From positions 1-64,000 of the IMG/VR virus record IMGVR_UViG_3300032116_015700: a stretch of 64,000 bases of DNA; one strand, 5' to 3'. Each line of letters starts with the position of its first letter. The stretch's first letter is position 1. Source of the DNA: a virus. The position numbers and the translations under genes were made by a program. Below are positions 33,145-42,895 of the stretch, piece by piece. Below the pieces are notes generated by a model. It ran no database searches, was not told where the DNA came from, and saw only the letters and a program-made list of their open reading frames with translations.

Positions 33145-36100
33145 TTATCCCAAACCTAATTTTTCTTCTAACATTTTTACTTTAGCTTTCAATTCTTCAA
33201 TTTGAGCCTGTTGTTCTTTCATAGCGTTTACCAATAATGCCGGCATTGCTCTATCTCTTATTGCTAAATATCCAGCTTCATCTGCTCTTACTAATAATGG
33301 TTCTATATCTTCAACCTCTTGCGCAATGAAACCAATATCATGTCTTAAACCGGTTGTTTCGTACTCATCAGTTCCCTCCTTCCAATCAAATTCAACACCT
33401 CTTAATTTAAGAACTTTTTCTAAAGCATTTTCGTAGAATTTAACATTATCTTTTAATCTTCTATCCGAAGGTGAACCATACGCAATAATGTTGTTTGATG
33501 CAATAATTACACCGTCATATCTTAAGTTAATATTTGCACCACCACCTCTATTACCAGAGAAGATTCTCAATCCATAAGATGCACGAAGTGATAAATATCC
33601 GTCATTTACGTCTGCCAAATCACCATCATCGGATACCCACATACCACCACCACCATAGTTATCAAAGTTTGCACGAACTACATATGGAGTACCAATAGTA
33701 TCATCATTCAAATAGTATCTCTGCCATCTAGATGACCATCCACCCCATCTTACAACGTTATCGCCATCCAAACCTAAATTCAATGCGTAGTAACCACCTT
33801 TGTGGAAACTCATAAATGCACCATTATTGCCGGTTGAGTACGGCTGACACATTGCCGAATCGGTTTGTGTTGCGTAGTATCCTCTATTATAAGTAAAGTA
33901 AACTCTTGAATAGTGGTTATAATCATAAGTTGGAATACAATATTCACCTCTATTATTTGAGTCAACCTGTGCTTTCCATCCACTATTGTTTGGCCAAGAG
34001 TTTCTGAACCACAATCTATCCACAGGTCCACCAACTAACTGCCATCCATATCCCGAATTATAACTCCAAGTATAGTGGTATGATTGAACACCCACCCAGT
34101 GAGATGTACCAGGAGGTTGGTTAGCAGGGTTTGACCAAGTATCAATATCACCACTACCCCAATCCATTACCCAGTTGAAGTCAGTTGTACCCCAACCCAT
34201 ATTACCTGTCCAATAATAAACATCACCAGTGTAATCTTGTGGTCTTCTCCAGTTTGACCTACCGGTTAATGATATATTACCTTTACCTCTATTTTCTAAT
34301 CCTAACCATTGAGAACGAGAGTTAGGGTCCATATAGTATCCGGTATCACCTCTATCATAGAAAATATATGCTCTCATATCGTTTGCCCATGTCACACGAT
34401 ATAATTCCATATGAGCATTACCATATTCAATACGAATCTGCCAGTTACCAGATGAGTTCAACATACCAAAACCACTACCATCCCAATATCCAGCATATCC
34501 TCTTAAATCAGATTCGTAGTTATTGTACATTACAATACCACCATATCCATATCCACCACCAGCTGATTTCCAATATCCGTTATTTGAATACCAGTGCATT
34601 CCTCTGTTTTGGTTATATAAACCATGTCCAGAAGTATTGTTTCTAAACCATCCATTTACATAAACTTCTTGGAATGTAGGTCCTGCATCAGTTCTTACGT
34701 TTTGGTTGATGTAGTTACTCATCCAACCCATATATCTATTCCAATAGTTTCCATCTCTTGCAAACTGATGGGATTCTAAACCATCAGAACCATATCTCAT
34801 AATGAAATAACCATTACCATAAATTTGGCCATACATATGTGATGAGTGCCATTGTAATTTATAGTGTTCACCAGTCCAACCACCAGGATCAGAATGTAAC
34901 ATATATCCAGGTCTAATATAGAGATTATTAGTTGTGACCTGATTCATACTAGAACCACCATCTGGATTTATATAATATCCACTATTATTTGAATCATAGA
35001 AAATAGTTGCGTAGAAATCACCACCACTTCCTAAATACATATTACCAACCCACCAGTTATACATTGCTACTCTGTATCCATTTAGATACATTTCATATAC
35101 GTTATAATAGAAGTTTGAACGGTCAGTATAAATGTGAGCATGTGATGAGTTAGCCGGTCCAAATTCAATATATCCATAAGGAGTATTGTGTCTATAACCC
35201 CAACTACCACCAGCTAAATAGTATCCACCATTTCCATAATCCATTGAAGATAAACGAGAACGTCCTGCTGGGTCAACAAAATATCCAGAGTTGTTTCTAT
35301 CATACATTATTGGAGTTTGGATATTACCTGGTACGTGGAATTCACCACCATAAAAATATCCACTACCTTCAATATTACCAGTACCGGCCGCAGATATATA
35401 ATCGTTTACATTACCATATGTTGCTGTTGAATGGAATACGATTCTACCAGTTGCAGCAACTCTTAAACGGTCATGTATAGTTGAAGTATCAGGATCATTT
35501 CCCTTAAATAAAAGTAATTCTGATTCATCACCGTTTCTCCAAATTCTTTCAATAAGAGCAGTGTGGTTATAAGAACCAGGATTATCACCTACAACACCAT
35601 AAAAATATATACCATTTGAAGATGATGAAATACCACTTAAATAGATACCGCTAAATCTAGAATCACCTGCTGGGTTGACGTAATATGTAGTATCATTTGC
35701 ATCATAGTAAATACCCGCTCTCATTTGGTCTCTTACCCAAAGATGTCCATCAGGATGGAATTGTGCTACACCTGTCCATCCAGAAGTTAAGATACTGAAT
35801 GATTTTGATGAACTCATATGAATACCAAAACCTTCTCTACCCCAATACCCTCTTGATGTTGAGTGTTTAATCAAACCTTCATCCCAACTACCAGCTCTTA
35901 ACCAATAAATGTAAGGCCATTGGTCAGAGTTTGATGTATCATATCCATATCCATTCACATAAAAGTATCCAGATGTTAATGAATATATATTTGAGTTTCC
36001 ATTAGGGTCTACATAGTATCCAGTGTTATTATAATCGTAGAAAATTGGTGAACGCATCTGATTGTATGCGTAGAAAATACCACTACTAAATTCTCCCCAG

Positions 36101-39100
36101 TTATTATATGCACCACCACCAAAATAAATTACGTTACCATCATAATAGTTAAGGTACAATTGATACCCACTACCAGCATCCAAATGTAAGTTACCATTTG
36201 TAGATGCTACCGAAGGAGTACCACTATCAACTAACCCTTGTCTACCATCAGTACCAACATAAAGATACGCTCCCCAAGTTGGATTTGGGCCAAACAAAAT
36301 ACCACCACGCATTCTTCCTGCGGATTGGGAAGTTGAATTAGGGTCTATATAATAACCACTATCATTTGCATCATAGAATATAGTTCCATAAACCGAACCA
36401 CCAAAGTATGCAATAGGACTACCACTTTCTCTACCTATGTAAGCAAATTGGTTATTACCAGAGGTATTATCCATAAATCTTACATAAGAGTTGTTGTTAT
36501 TATCATTTGAGTCAACCCTTAAAATAATATCATTAAATGAGTTTATACTTATTGAATCACTAAACGAACCATTTAAATCAGTAGATGCAATACCATGATA
36601 ATAATATAAATCATAACTAGCGTTCCAGTCAAATGAAATGTATGCCATTCTAGTTAGATACGCACTATATGTTCCGTAAGTTCCCCAAATTGAATATTCA
36701 GAACCAACTCTAAACGAACCCTGTGCTCTTATATACGAATCAACATAAACATTTCTACCACCACTAGAACGAATCCAAGTACTATCTTGCATATACCATC
36801 CGCCACCCCAACCAAATCTAAGCTCCTCATCTTTAAGGAAGGTTGATGTACCTCTACCAAATACAATTGCATCGTTATTACCTAACAATTGTACTGAACC
36901 ATTTATGAATAATCTATTATTAGTTATACTACCAACAGTTGCTGAGTTGTCTGATGCGGTGTATGAAAAATCCGATGTTGATATACCAACTCTTTCAGAT
37001 GAATCAGAATATAGGACTAAGTTTCCACCATATCCAGTTCTGTTAAATTCAAATCCGTTTAAGTTCCATATTTGTCTTCCACCACTCGCATATGTTCTCG
37101 TCTGCCAACTTCCTAATGAACCATTACTATGTCCAAAGTAAATAAAATTAGCACCGGTGATACCCATATCACCATTTACATTTATACCAGAAACATCCCA
37201 TGCTGCTCCTGAAGAACCAACAGCTAATTGTTGTAGTCTTGATTGTCCATCACCATCTATACGATATGCTGAGTTTGCTAAATCATAGAAAATATATGTT
37301 TGAAGATAGTTGTTGTATATACCCCAACCATCAACTCTTACGTTCAAATCACCACTGTCCGAACTCATGCGGAATTCTCCAGCAGCTCCATACATTCCTA
37401 TTCCAGTATATCCCCAATCATTATATCCAAATCTTAATCTACCACCATATGAACTACCATTCCAATAAGGAATTGTTACTGATTGTTTAAATTCTTCATG
37501 AGTTGCCTCTCTAATTCTTGGTGCATAAAAATATGTTTTACTTCCGTTCACACCACCATAACAAGTACCAAATCTCATTTGTACTCTACGAGTTGATGAG
37601 TGCATTACACCATCTGCATTTGAGTTTGTATTATCAATTACATTTGATGATGTTGATGCGTATCTATCTACCCCTTCCGTATTTCCTTGAGGTGATGGAG
37701 TTCTCCAGCTTCTAAATTTATGAACTAATTTAACCCATGTACCACCAGTATTTAATGGTGATGTATGGAAATACGGATTTGAACTTATACCCGTACCATC
37801 AGTCCTTTGCTCATTCCATCCAACATAAAGGTTATCATTACCTGTACTTCTTACCCATACGATGAATTCATAATCTTTTTCAGCATTAACTTCTACCCAT
37901 TCGGTAGTGTACCATTGATAACAACCTGAAGGGTTACCATTACCGGTAGAAACGTGCGCTTGAACAACTGTGCCATCAATGAATGTAATTGCTTCATATA
38001 TACCACTACCATTTACACCAACATCCGTACTTCTTACGTTTAGTGTTGCACCACCTAAATTTTGTGGATATACAGTATTAAGTCTTGAAGAGCCTGCTGG
38101 GTCTAAATAATAGTATGTATCATTATAATCATAATAAATTGGTGAACGCATATCGGTTACACCATAAACTCTATTATAGAATATTTCACTACCATTTAAG
38201 TAATATGTACTTTGATTATTAAGGAACATATTACCATTTACTTCCTTTCTAATATCCCAACTTGCCCAAGCTCCATTTAAAAATCCGTAGTTAGCACCAG
38301 TACCGTAAATTTGTACTTTATAACTACCACCACTATTTTGTAATAATAATCCTACATCAGAGTTATTATTCTGACTTCTGATTGCAATATTAGAACCATT
38401 GTTTGATGTATAATAATGTCCAGCAATTGTTGCGTTAGCAAATGTTGGTGAGTCAGTTGTTCTTACATCCTGATTCATATTTGCTGCATAAGGATACGAT
38501 GTTGTATCCATTATACGTTTCCACGCACCCCAAGATGTACTTGAACCATATCTCAACCACATATTACCATTATCCGTAAATCCTAATTCATTTGCTCCGC
38601 CGCCACTCCAATCAGTAGTTGAACCATATTTTCTAAAGTACATTACGCCATTGTAAGTACCACCATCATTTAATCCATTTGTAGAATTTTGTTTGAAATC
38701 AAATCTAACGCCCTGATTTGCGTTTTGTGTTTGTGGTGTACTAGCTGTTGCTCTTGTATCTTGTACATTTATAAATGTTGCAGTTGTTGCAGTTGTTGCA
38801 TTTCCAGATAAACTACCAACAAAAGTATTTGCTGTTACTTGATTAAAAGTTACATTATCAGTAGTACGCAGATTTTGGTTCATTAAGTAAACCTCTGTAG
38901 CTCCTTGACCGGTATCAATAGTACCTGTAAGAACCACATTACCATTTACATATAAAGTATTATCCGCTGTCCATCTATCATTTGATTCATCCCAATAAAA
39001 CGAAACAGTTGCTGAAGAACCTCTCCTTACTTCAATACCAGCATTTTCAGTTGGTGCACCTGAAGTAAAGTTTGAGTTTAACGTTATAATATTATCAGCA

Positions 39101-41763
39101 AGATTTATTGTTTCGGTATTAATTGTAGTTGTTGTACCACTTACAGTTAAGTTACCAGTAATTGTTGCATTACCAGTCACTGTCAATAATGTACCATCAA
39201 AAGTTAAATTACTTTCAACAGTACCATTTGGTGCACTTCCATTTAATGTGATTACACCATTATCAGTTGTACCAGTTAATGCTAATAAACCAGATGAACC
39301 ACCACTACCTGAAGTTCCTGCAGTTCCACCACTACCCGATGTACCCGATGTGCCACCACTACCAGAAGTACCAGATGTACCACCACTTCCTGCGGTGCCT
39401 CTTGTACCAGATGAACCACCACTACCTGCAGTTCCAGATGAACCACCGCTACCCGATGTGCCGGCAGTACCACCACTTCCTGCACTACCGGATGTGCCTC
39501 CGCTACCAGCAGTACCAGATGAACCTCCACTACCTGCAGTTCCAGATGAACCACCGCTACCCGATGTACCAGAAGAACCTCCACTACCTGCAGTTCCAGC
39601 AGAACCAGATGTACCTCCACTACCAGATGAGCCAGCAGAGCCACTTGTTCCTGCTGAACCAGAACTTCCCGAAGAACCTGCTGAACCAGATGTACCCGAA
39701 GTACCACTATCTCCTGTTCTTACAAAATCAAGAACCAATTGTGCGTTATTTGAAGGAAGTGTACCACTTACATAAGAAACAGGAATTTTAAAATAGCCTG
39801 ATGCGTTTGTTACCGCGCCATTAACTAAAAATATATTATTAACAGTACCACTATCTCTTGAAGATAATACTACATATCCTCTAGCTCCTAATGTTGTACT
39901 ATCATCCCATGTATTAAGCCATGCTAATTGGTTATTGCCATTTTGGTCTAAAATATCAATATAGATAAATGTTACTGAACCGATTGTTGCATTATTATAC
40001 TGAACCTTACCATTACCAGGATCAGTATCAGTTATTATTGTACTAAAATCATACTTGATACCACCACTTTGTCCACTTGTACCACCACTACCAGCAGTTC
40101 CTGCTGAACCAGATGTACCAGATGTGCCGGCACTTCCAGAAGTACCTGTTGTACCAGATGAGCCGGTTGTACCTGAAGTGCCTCCACTTCCAGATGTACC
40201 CGAACTACCACCAGAACCAGAACTACCACTTAAACCCGATGAACCTGCTGAGCCGGATGTACCCGCAGTGCCTCCACTACCAGATGTGCCAGAACTACCA
40301 GATGTACCTGATGTACCTCCACTACCTGAAGAACCTGCACTACCACCTGCTCCTGTAATACCAGAAGAACCCGTTGAACCGGATGTGCCAGAACTACCTG
40401 AACTGCCTGATGTTCCTGATGTTGATGAAGAACCCGAAGAACCGGATGTACCTGCACTACCACCTGCGCCTGAAATGCCAGATGTACCTCCACTACCTGC
40501 TGTACCAGCACTACCTCCGGTACCAGATGAACCATTTGTACCAGAACTACCTGATGAGCCAGAAATACCGGATGAACCCGTTGTACCAGAAGAACCTGTG
40601 CTTCCCGAAGAACCACCACTACCTGCAGTACCCGTTGTACCTGCCGAGCCGGTTGTACCAGATGAACCGGTTGTACCAGATGAACCCGAACTACCAGAAC
40701 TTCCTGATGAACCCGAACTACCTGAAGAACCAGAAGTTCCTCCGCTACCCGATGTACCACCGGAACCAGATGTGCCTCCTGAACCAGAAGTACCACCGGA
40801 ACCAGAAGTTCCTCCACTACCAGAAGTACCTGATGTACCTCCGGATCCAGAACTACCTGAACTACCACCACTACCAGATGTACCAGATGTACCACCACTA
40901 CCCGAAGTTCCTGAAGAACCCGAGCTACCAGATGTGCCACTTGTACCACCACTACCAGAACTACCTGAACTACCACCACTACCTGATGTACCAGAGCTGC
41001 CGCTTGAACCAGAAGAACCTGATGAGCCTCCACTACCTGATGTGCCAGAAGTACCAGATGTACCAGATGTTGCTGCTGCAAATCTTCTACCTACTCTGCC
41101 TGTTGTTAAGTTTACAACTAAAACTTCATTCGTTGTATTATCAGTAGGTATTGTATCACCAGTAACTCCTATTGAGCCACTTACTGAAAGTGAACCTGTA
41201 ATTTCTTGTCTATCTGATGTTGCATCACCAAATTTATTTGAACCACTTGCATAGATAATTGATGATGATATGAATGTTGTATGTAATTCGGTTGTAGTAA
41301 TTTTTCCACCAACTACTAAATTATTTGCAATTGTTGCATTACTACCAATTGTTGCACTTCCACTTACTATTAAAAAATTATCAATAGAAACACCAGTGTT
41401 TACAATCAAACCTTTATTTGGTGAAATATTTGCAATTGCTGAACCAGACTTTAGTTGATTCAAATCCCCAATTGCAGATGCATTAATATTAAATAATCCA
41501 CCACCATCGCCTCTAAATAAAGAAGCCGATATTGATGATGAAATATTTAAAGAACCGGTAATTTGTACATTACCTAAAATTTGTATCGGAGAATTAGATT
41601 GTGATACAATTAAATTTGTTTGTACACCAGAAGCACTAAAACTACCAACTATACTCACCGATGCAGATGAAAAGTCAGCAATTTTACTTCCACTTACAAA
41701 TAATCCAATTAAGGATGAACTTAATTGATTTAAACCATTAGGACTTTTACCTAAATACTCCAT
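33145..41763 (-). CDS. Giant tail fibre with S74-type C-terminal chaperone
   Basis: 2872 aa. Order: a Ser/Gly-rich N-terminal part; Gly-X-X triplet tract 1 (about 226-566); a ~120-residue module (YDFSTIITDTDPGNGKVQYN...); triplet tract 2 (about 686-826); a beta module (LTFDGTLLTVTGNATITGN); a long Gly/Tyr/Asn-rich shaft with eight repeats of the form FYDxNNTGYYVDPxGxS (about 1200-2480); and a C-terminal domain from about 2763 starting SDRRLKDNVKFYENAL, the S74 intramolecular chaperone that trimerises and cleaves itself off. The end is a coiled coil. It should be a trimeric receptor-binding fibre. It is far longer than T4 long tail fibre subunits. Confidence 0.85.
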   Translation of the reverse strand: MEYLGKSPNGLNQLSSSLIGLFVSGSKIADFSSASVSIVGSFSASGVQTNLIVSQSNSPIQILGNVQITGSLNISSSISASLFRGDGGGLFNINASAIGDLNQLKSGSAIANISPNKGLIVNTGVSIDNFLIVSGSATIGSNATIANNLVVGGKITTTELHTTFISSSIIYASGSNKFGDATSDRQEITGSLSVSGSIGVTGDTIPTDNTTNEVLVVNLTTGRVGRRFAAATSGTSGTSGTSGSGGSSGSSGSSGSSGTSGSGGSSGSSGSGGTSGTSGSSGSSGTSGSGGTSGTSGSGGSSGSSGSGGTSGTSGSGGTSGSGGTSGSGGTSGSGGTSGSGGTSGSSGSSGSSGSSGSSGSSGTTGSSGTTGSAGTTGTAGSGGSSGSTGSSGTTGSSGISGSSGSSGTNGSSGTGGSAGTAGSGGTSGISGAGGSAGTSGSSGSSSTSGTSGSSGSSGTSGSTGSSGITGAGGSAGSSGSGGTSGTSGSSGTSGSGGTAGTSGSAGSSGLSGSSGSGGSSGTSGSGGTSGTTGSSGTTGTSGSAGTSGTSGSAGTAGSGGTSGQSGGIKYDFSTIITDTDPGNGKVQYNNATIGSVTFIYIDILDQNGNNQLAWLNTWDDSTTLGARGYVVLSSRDSGTVNNIFLVNGAVTNASGYFKIPVSYVSGTLPSNNAQLVLDFVRTGDSGTSGTSGSAGSSGSSGSAGTSGSAGSSGSGGTSGSAGTAGSGGSSGTSGSGGSSGTAGSGGSSGTAGSGGTSGSAGSGGTAGTSGSGGSSGTAGSGGSSGTRGTAGSGGTSGTSGSGGTSGTSGSGGTAGTSGSGGSSGLLALTGTTDNGVITLNGSAPNGTVESNLTFDGTLLTVTGNATITGNLTVSGTTTTINTETINLADNIITLNSNFTSGAPTENAGIEVRRGSSATVSFYWDESNDRWTADNTLYVNGNVVLTGTIDTGQGATEVYLMNQNLRTTDNVTFNQVTANTFVGSLSGNATTATTATFINVQDTRATASTPQTQNANQGVRFDFKQNSTNGLNDGGTYNGVMYFRKYGSTTDWSGGGANELGFTDNGNMWLRYGSSTSWGAWKRIMDTTSYPYAANMNQDVRTTDSPTFANATIAGHYYTSNNGSNIAIRSQNNNSDVGLLLQNSGGSYKVQIYGTGANYGFLNGAWASWDIRKEVNGNMFLNNQSTYYLNGSEIFYNRVYGVTDMRSPIYYDYNDTYYYLDPAGSSRLNTVYPQNLGGATLNVRSTDVGVNGSGIYEAITFIDGTVVQAHVSTGNGNPSGCYQWYTTEWVEVNAEKDYEFIVWVRSTGNDNLYVGWNEQRTDGTGISSNPYFHTSPLNTGGTWVKLVHKFRSWRTPSPQGNTEGVDRYASTSSNVIDNTNSNADGVMHSSTRRVQMRFGTCYGGVNGSKTYFYAPRIREATHEEFKQSVTIPYWNGSSYGGRLRFGYNDWGYTGIGMYGAAGEFRMSSDSGDLNVRVDGWGIYNNYLQTYIFYDLANSAYRIDGDGQSRLQQLAVGSSGAAWDVSGINVNGDMGITGANFIYFGHSNGSLGSWQTRTYASGGRQIWNLNGFEFNRTGYGGNLVLYSDSSERVGISTSDFSYTASDNSATVGSITNNRLFINGSVQLLGNNDAIVFGRGTSTFLKDEELRFGWGGGWYMQDSTWIRSSGGRNVYVDSYIRAQGSFRVGSEYSIWGTYGTYSAYLTRMAYISFDWNASYDLYYYHGIASTDLNGSFSDSISINSFNDIILRVDSNDNNNNSYVRFMDNTSGNNQFAYIGRESGSPIAYFGGSVYGTIFYDANDSGYYIDPNSTSQSAGRMRGGILFGPNPTWGAYLYVGTDGRQGLVDSGTPSVASTNGNLHLDAGSGYQLYLNYYDGNVIYFGGGAYNNWGEFSSGIFYAYNQMRSPIFYDYNNTGYYVDPNGNSNIYSLTSGYFYVNGYGYDTSNSDQWPYIYWLRAGSWDEGLIKHSTSRGYWGREGFGIHMSSSKSFSILTSGWTGVAQFHPDGHLWVRDQMRAGIYYDANDTTYYVNPAGDSRFSGIYLSGISSSSNGIYFYGVVGDNPGSYNHTALIERIWRNGDESELLLFKGNDPDTSTIHDRLRVAATGRIVFHSTATYGNVNDYISAAGTGNIEGSGYFYGGEFHVPGNIQTPIMYDRNNSGYFVDPAGRSRLSSMDYGNGGYYLAGGSWGYRHNTPYGYIEFGPANSSHAHIYTDRSNFYYNVYEMYLNGYRVAMYNWWVGNMYLGSGGDFYATIFYDSNNSGYYINPDGGSSMNQVTTNNLYIRPGYMLHSDPGGWTGEHYKLQWHSSHMYGQIYGNGYFIMRYGSDGLESHQFARDGNYWNRYMGWMSNYINQNVRTDAGPTFQEVYVNGWFRNNTSGHGLYNQNRGMHWYSNNGYWKSAGGGYGYGGIVMYNNYESDLRGYAGYWDGSGFGMLNSSGNWQIRIEYGNAHMELYRVTWANDMRAYIFYDRGDTGYYMDPNSRSQWLGLENRGKGNISLTGRSNWRRPQDYTGDVYYWTGNMGWGTTDFNWVMDWGSGDIDTWSNPANQPPGTSHWVGVQSYHYTWSYNSGYGWQLVGGPVDRLWFRNSWPNNSGWKAQVDSNNRGEYCIPTYDYNHYSRVYFTYNRGYYATQTDSAMCQPYSTGNNGAFMSFHKGGYYALNLGLDGDNVVRWGGWSSRWQRYYLNDDTIGTPYVVRANFDNYGGGGMWVSDDGDLADVNDGYLSLRASYGLRIFSGNRGGGANINLRYDGVIIASNNIIAYGSPSDRRLKDNVKFYENALEKVLKLRGVEFDWKEGTDEYETTGLRHDIGFIAQEVEDIEPLLVRADEAGYLAIRDRAMPALLVNAMKEQQAQIEELKAKVKMLEEKLGLG
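33148..33475 (-). other. S74 intramolecular chaperone domain
   Basis: The motif SDRRLKDNV followed by LRGVEFDWKEG, HDIGFIAQEVEDI and a terminal coiled coil is the conserved peptidase S74 layout. The Ser of SDRRLKDN is the expected self-cleavage residue. Confidence 0.85.
34315..38160 (-). repeat. Eight YD/DP shaft repeats
   Basis: Eight copies of about 20-27 residues with the pattern (M/I)(F/Y)YDxN(N/D)(S/T)xYY(V/I/L/M)(D/N)Px(G/S)xS are spaced irregularly through the shaft. Between them lie Gly/Tyr/Trp-rich variable segments. Each copy may mark a domain boundary in the trimeric shaft. Confidence 0.8.
39285..39705 (-). repeat. Gly-X-X triplet tract 2 of the 2872-aa fibre
   Basis: About 140 residues in strict Gly-X-X register with X = Ser, Thr, Ala, Gly and no proline. 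At DNA level the repeat unit is nine bases with varied synonymous codons. Confidence 0.85.
40065..41085 (-). repeat. Gly-X-X triplet tract 1 of the 2872-aa fibre
   Basis: About 340 residues of Gly-X-X triplets, mainly GSS, GTS, GGS/T, GSA. No proline. The opposite strand shows a long proline-rich open frame that is only its shadow. Confidence 0.85.
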
Positions 41764-41775
41764 TCATTACAACTT

Positions 41776-42108
41776 TTATGTTATCTCCAATACCGAAACA
41801 ATTACATCCGCTGAACTAGCTAATGATGATGTTACTGAAAGAAAATCTCCAGTCTCCAATACTAATTTTTGTTCACCACCAACTAATACGTTAGAACTAC
41901 CAGGTAAAATTAATGAATCCTTTACTAAATACGCTGTTTTATTGGAAGAACTATCTCTTACCATCACACTAACAGAAATATTTTGAGAATTTACATTTGC
42001 TACACCAACTCCAATTACGGTTGTTGATGTGTTTGCAGGTGTTGTATAAACTGTCACACCTGTTGTTCCAATTGAACCTGTAATACTATTTTTAAAAGCG
42101 TTTGCCAT
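41776..42108 (-). CDS. Small beta-rich fibre-cluster protein
   Basis: 110 aa: ITGSIGTTGVTVYTTPANTSTTVIGVGVANVN, then VMVRDSSSNKTAYLVKDSLILPGSSNVL, and a final VTSSLASSADVIVSVLEIT. It is all-beta in character, similar to small head or tail decoration proteins. It resembles the N-terminal part of the 310-aa protein at 54418 (VPVGVSSIVLSAQITNNS..., both listing NNS/NVNS and V(T/M)V elements). It sits 12 bases above the giant fibre. Function inferred only from place. Confidence 0.6.
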   Translation of the reverse strand: MANAFKNSITGSIGTTGVTVYTTPANTSTTVIGVGVANVNSQNISVSVMVRDSSSNKTAYLVKDSLILPGSSNVLVGGEQKLVLETGDFLSVTSSLASSADVIVSVLEIT

Positions 42109-42119
42109 TTATTCTAATT

Positions 42120-42401
42120 TTATCCTAAAGCTATTGCAAATGCAATTGCTGAATCTAAAACATTTACTCCATCTACTAAATATCCTCCAGCAGTTAAATT
42201 CATAGAACCTGTCATTCTAATTGAACCACTAACTGATAAACTATTATTTACAACAAGATTATCAAATGATGCTTGTTGTACATCAATAGTACCTTTAAAA
42301 GAACCCGTCACCGAACCAGTAAACGAACCACTCAAATCCGCATATGCGTTATTTCTATCTTGAATGATTGAACCTGAAAATATGGGGCTGTGAATTACCA
42401 T
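42120..42401 (-). CDS. Mini fibre-like protein
   Basis: 93 aa. It contains LSGSFTGSVTGSFKGTIDVQQASFDNLVVNNSLSVSGSIRMTGS, the same FTGS/SGSI beta-repeat language found in both giant fibres. It may be a small separate fibre segment or a fragment left by recombination between them. Class B box 26 bases above the ATG. Confidence 0.6.
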   Translation of the reverse strand: MVIHSPIFSGSIIQDRNNAYADLSGSFTGSVTGSFKGTIDVQQASFDNLVVNNSLSVSGSIRMTGSMNLTAGGYLVDGVNVLDSAIAFAIALG

Positions 42402-42427
42402 TTTACCTTAATTATTAAACTTATAGG

Positions 42428-42435
42428 TATAAATA
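42428..42435 (-). promoter_or_regulatory. Class B box before mini fibre gene
   Basis: TATATTTATACC on the coding strand, 26 bases above the ATG at 42401. Confidence 0.55.
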
Positions 42436-42449
42436 TAAAACAATCCCAA

Positions 42450-42893
42450 TTAAGGTTTTACCGGCCATACTATATTAAAAGGGGTTGTTTGTGTTGTCAC
42501 ATCTCTTAACTGTTGTCTATACGATTGCCAAATTGTTTTAGTTTCATTTGGAATATCAGCTAATTGTGTCCAATCACATTCTATTAATAATTCGTTTCTA
42601 ATTTGTCTAATTTCTTCCCACTTAATTTCTATTCTATTATCTATCTCACTTTGCGAGGCGTTGGTTTGAACCCAATTTTGATAATAAACACCATCTACTA
42701 ATATTGGTGTTCCTTCGGTAATATTTTTTGTATAATCATTTGGTTTTGGGGTTTGTCTTACTTCAAATATATTATATTCATTCATTACCGATTCCGTCAT
42801 CTCTGATGGGAAACTGATTCGCGGATTATCTTCTCTTAATTGTTTTAAAGAGTAAGGATATGTTGTTTCATTATTTACAATTCTTAAATACAT
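42450..42893 (-). CDS. Probable tail fibre assembly chaperone
   Basis: 147 aa. The C-terminal half, IRQIRNELLIECDWTQLADIPNETKTIWQSYRQQLRDVTTQTTPFNIVWP, matches the conserved end of phage tail assembly chaperones found beside fibre genes (RNxLLxxCDWTQxxD...WxxYRQxLRD...WP). The N-terminal half is less conserved. It should help fold or attach one of the giant fibres. It lies three bases after the BspA-like gene. Confidence 0.75.
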   Translation of the reverse strand: MYLRIVNNETTYPYSLKQLREDNPRISFPSEMTESVMNEYNIFEVRQTPKPNDYTKNITEGTPILVDGVYYQNWVQTNASQSEIDNRIEIKWEEIRQIRNELLIECDWTQLADIPNETKTIWQSYRQQLRDVTTQTTPFNIVWPVKP

Positions 42894-42895
42894 AA

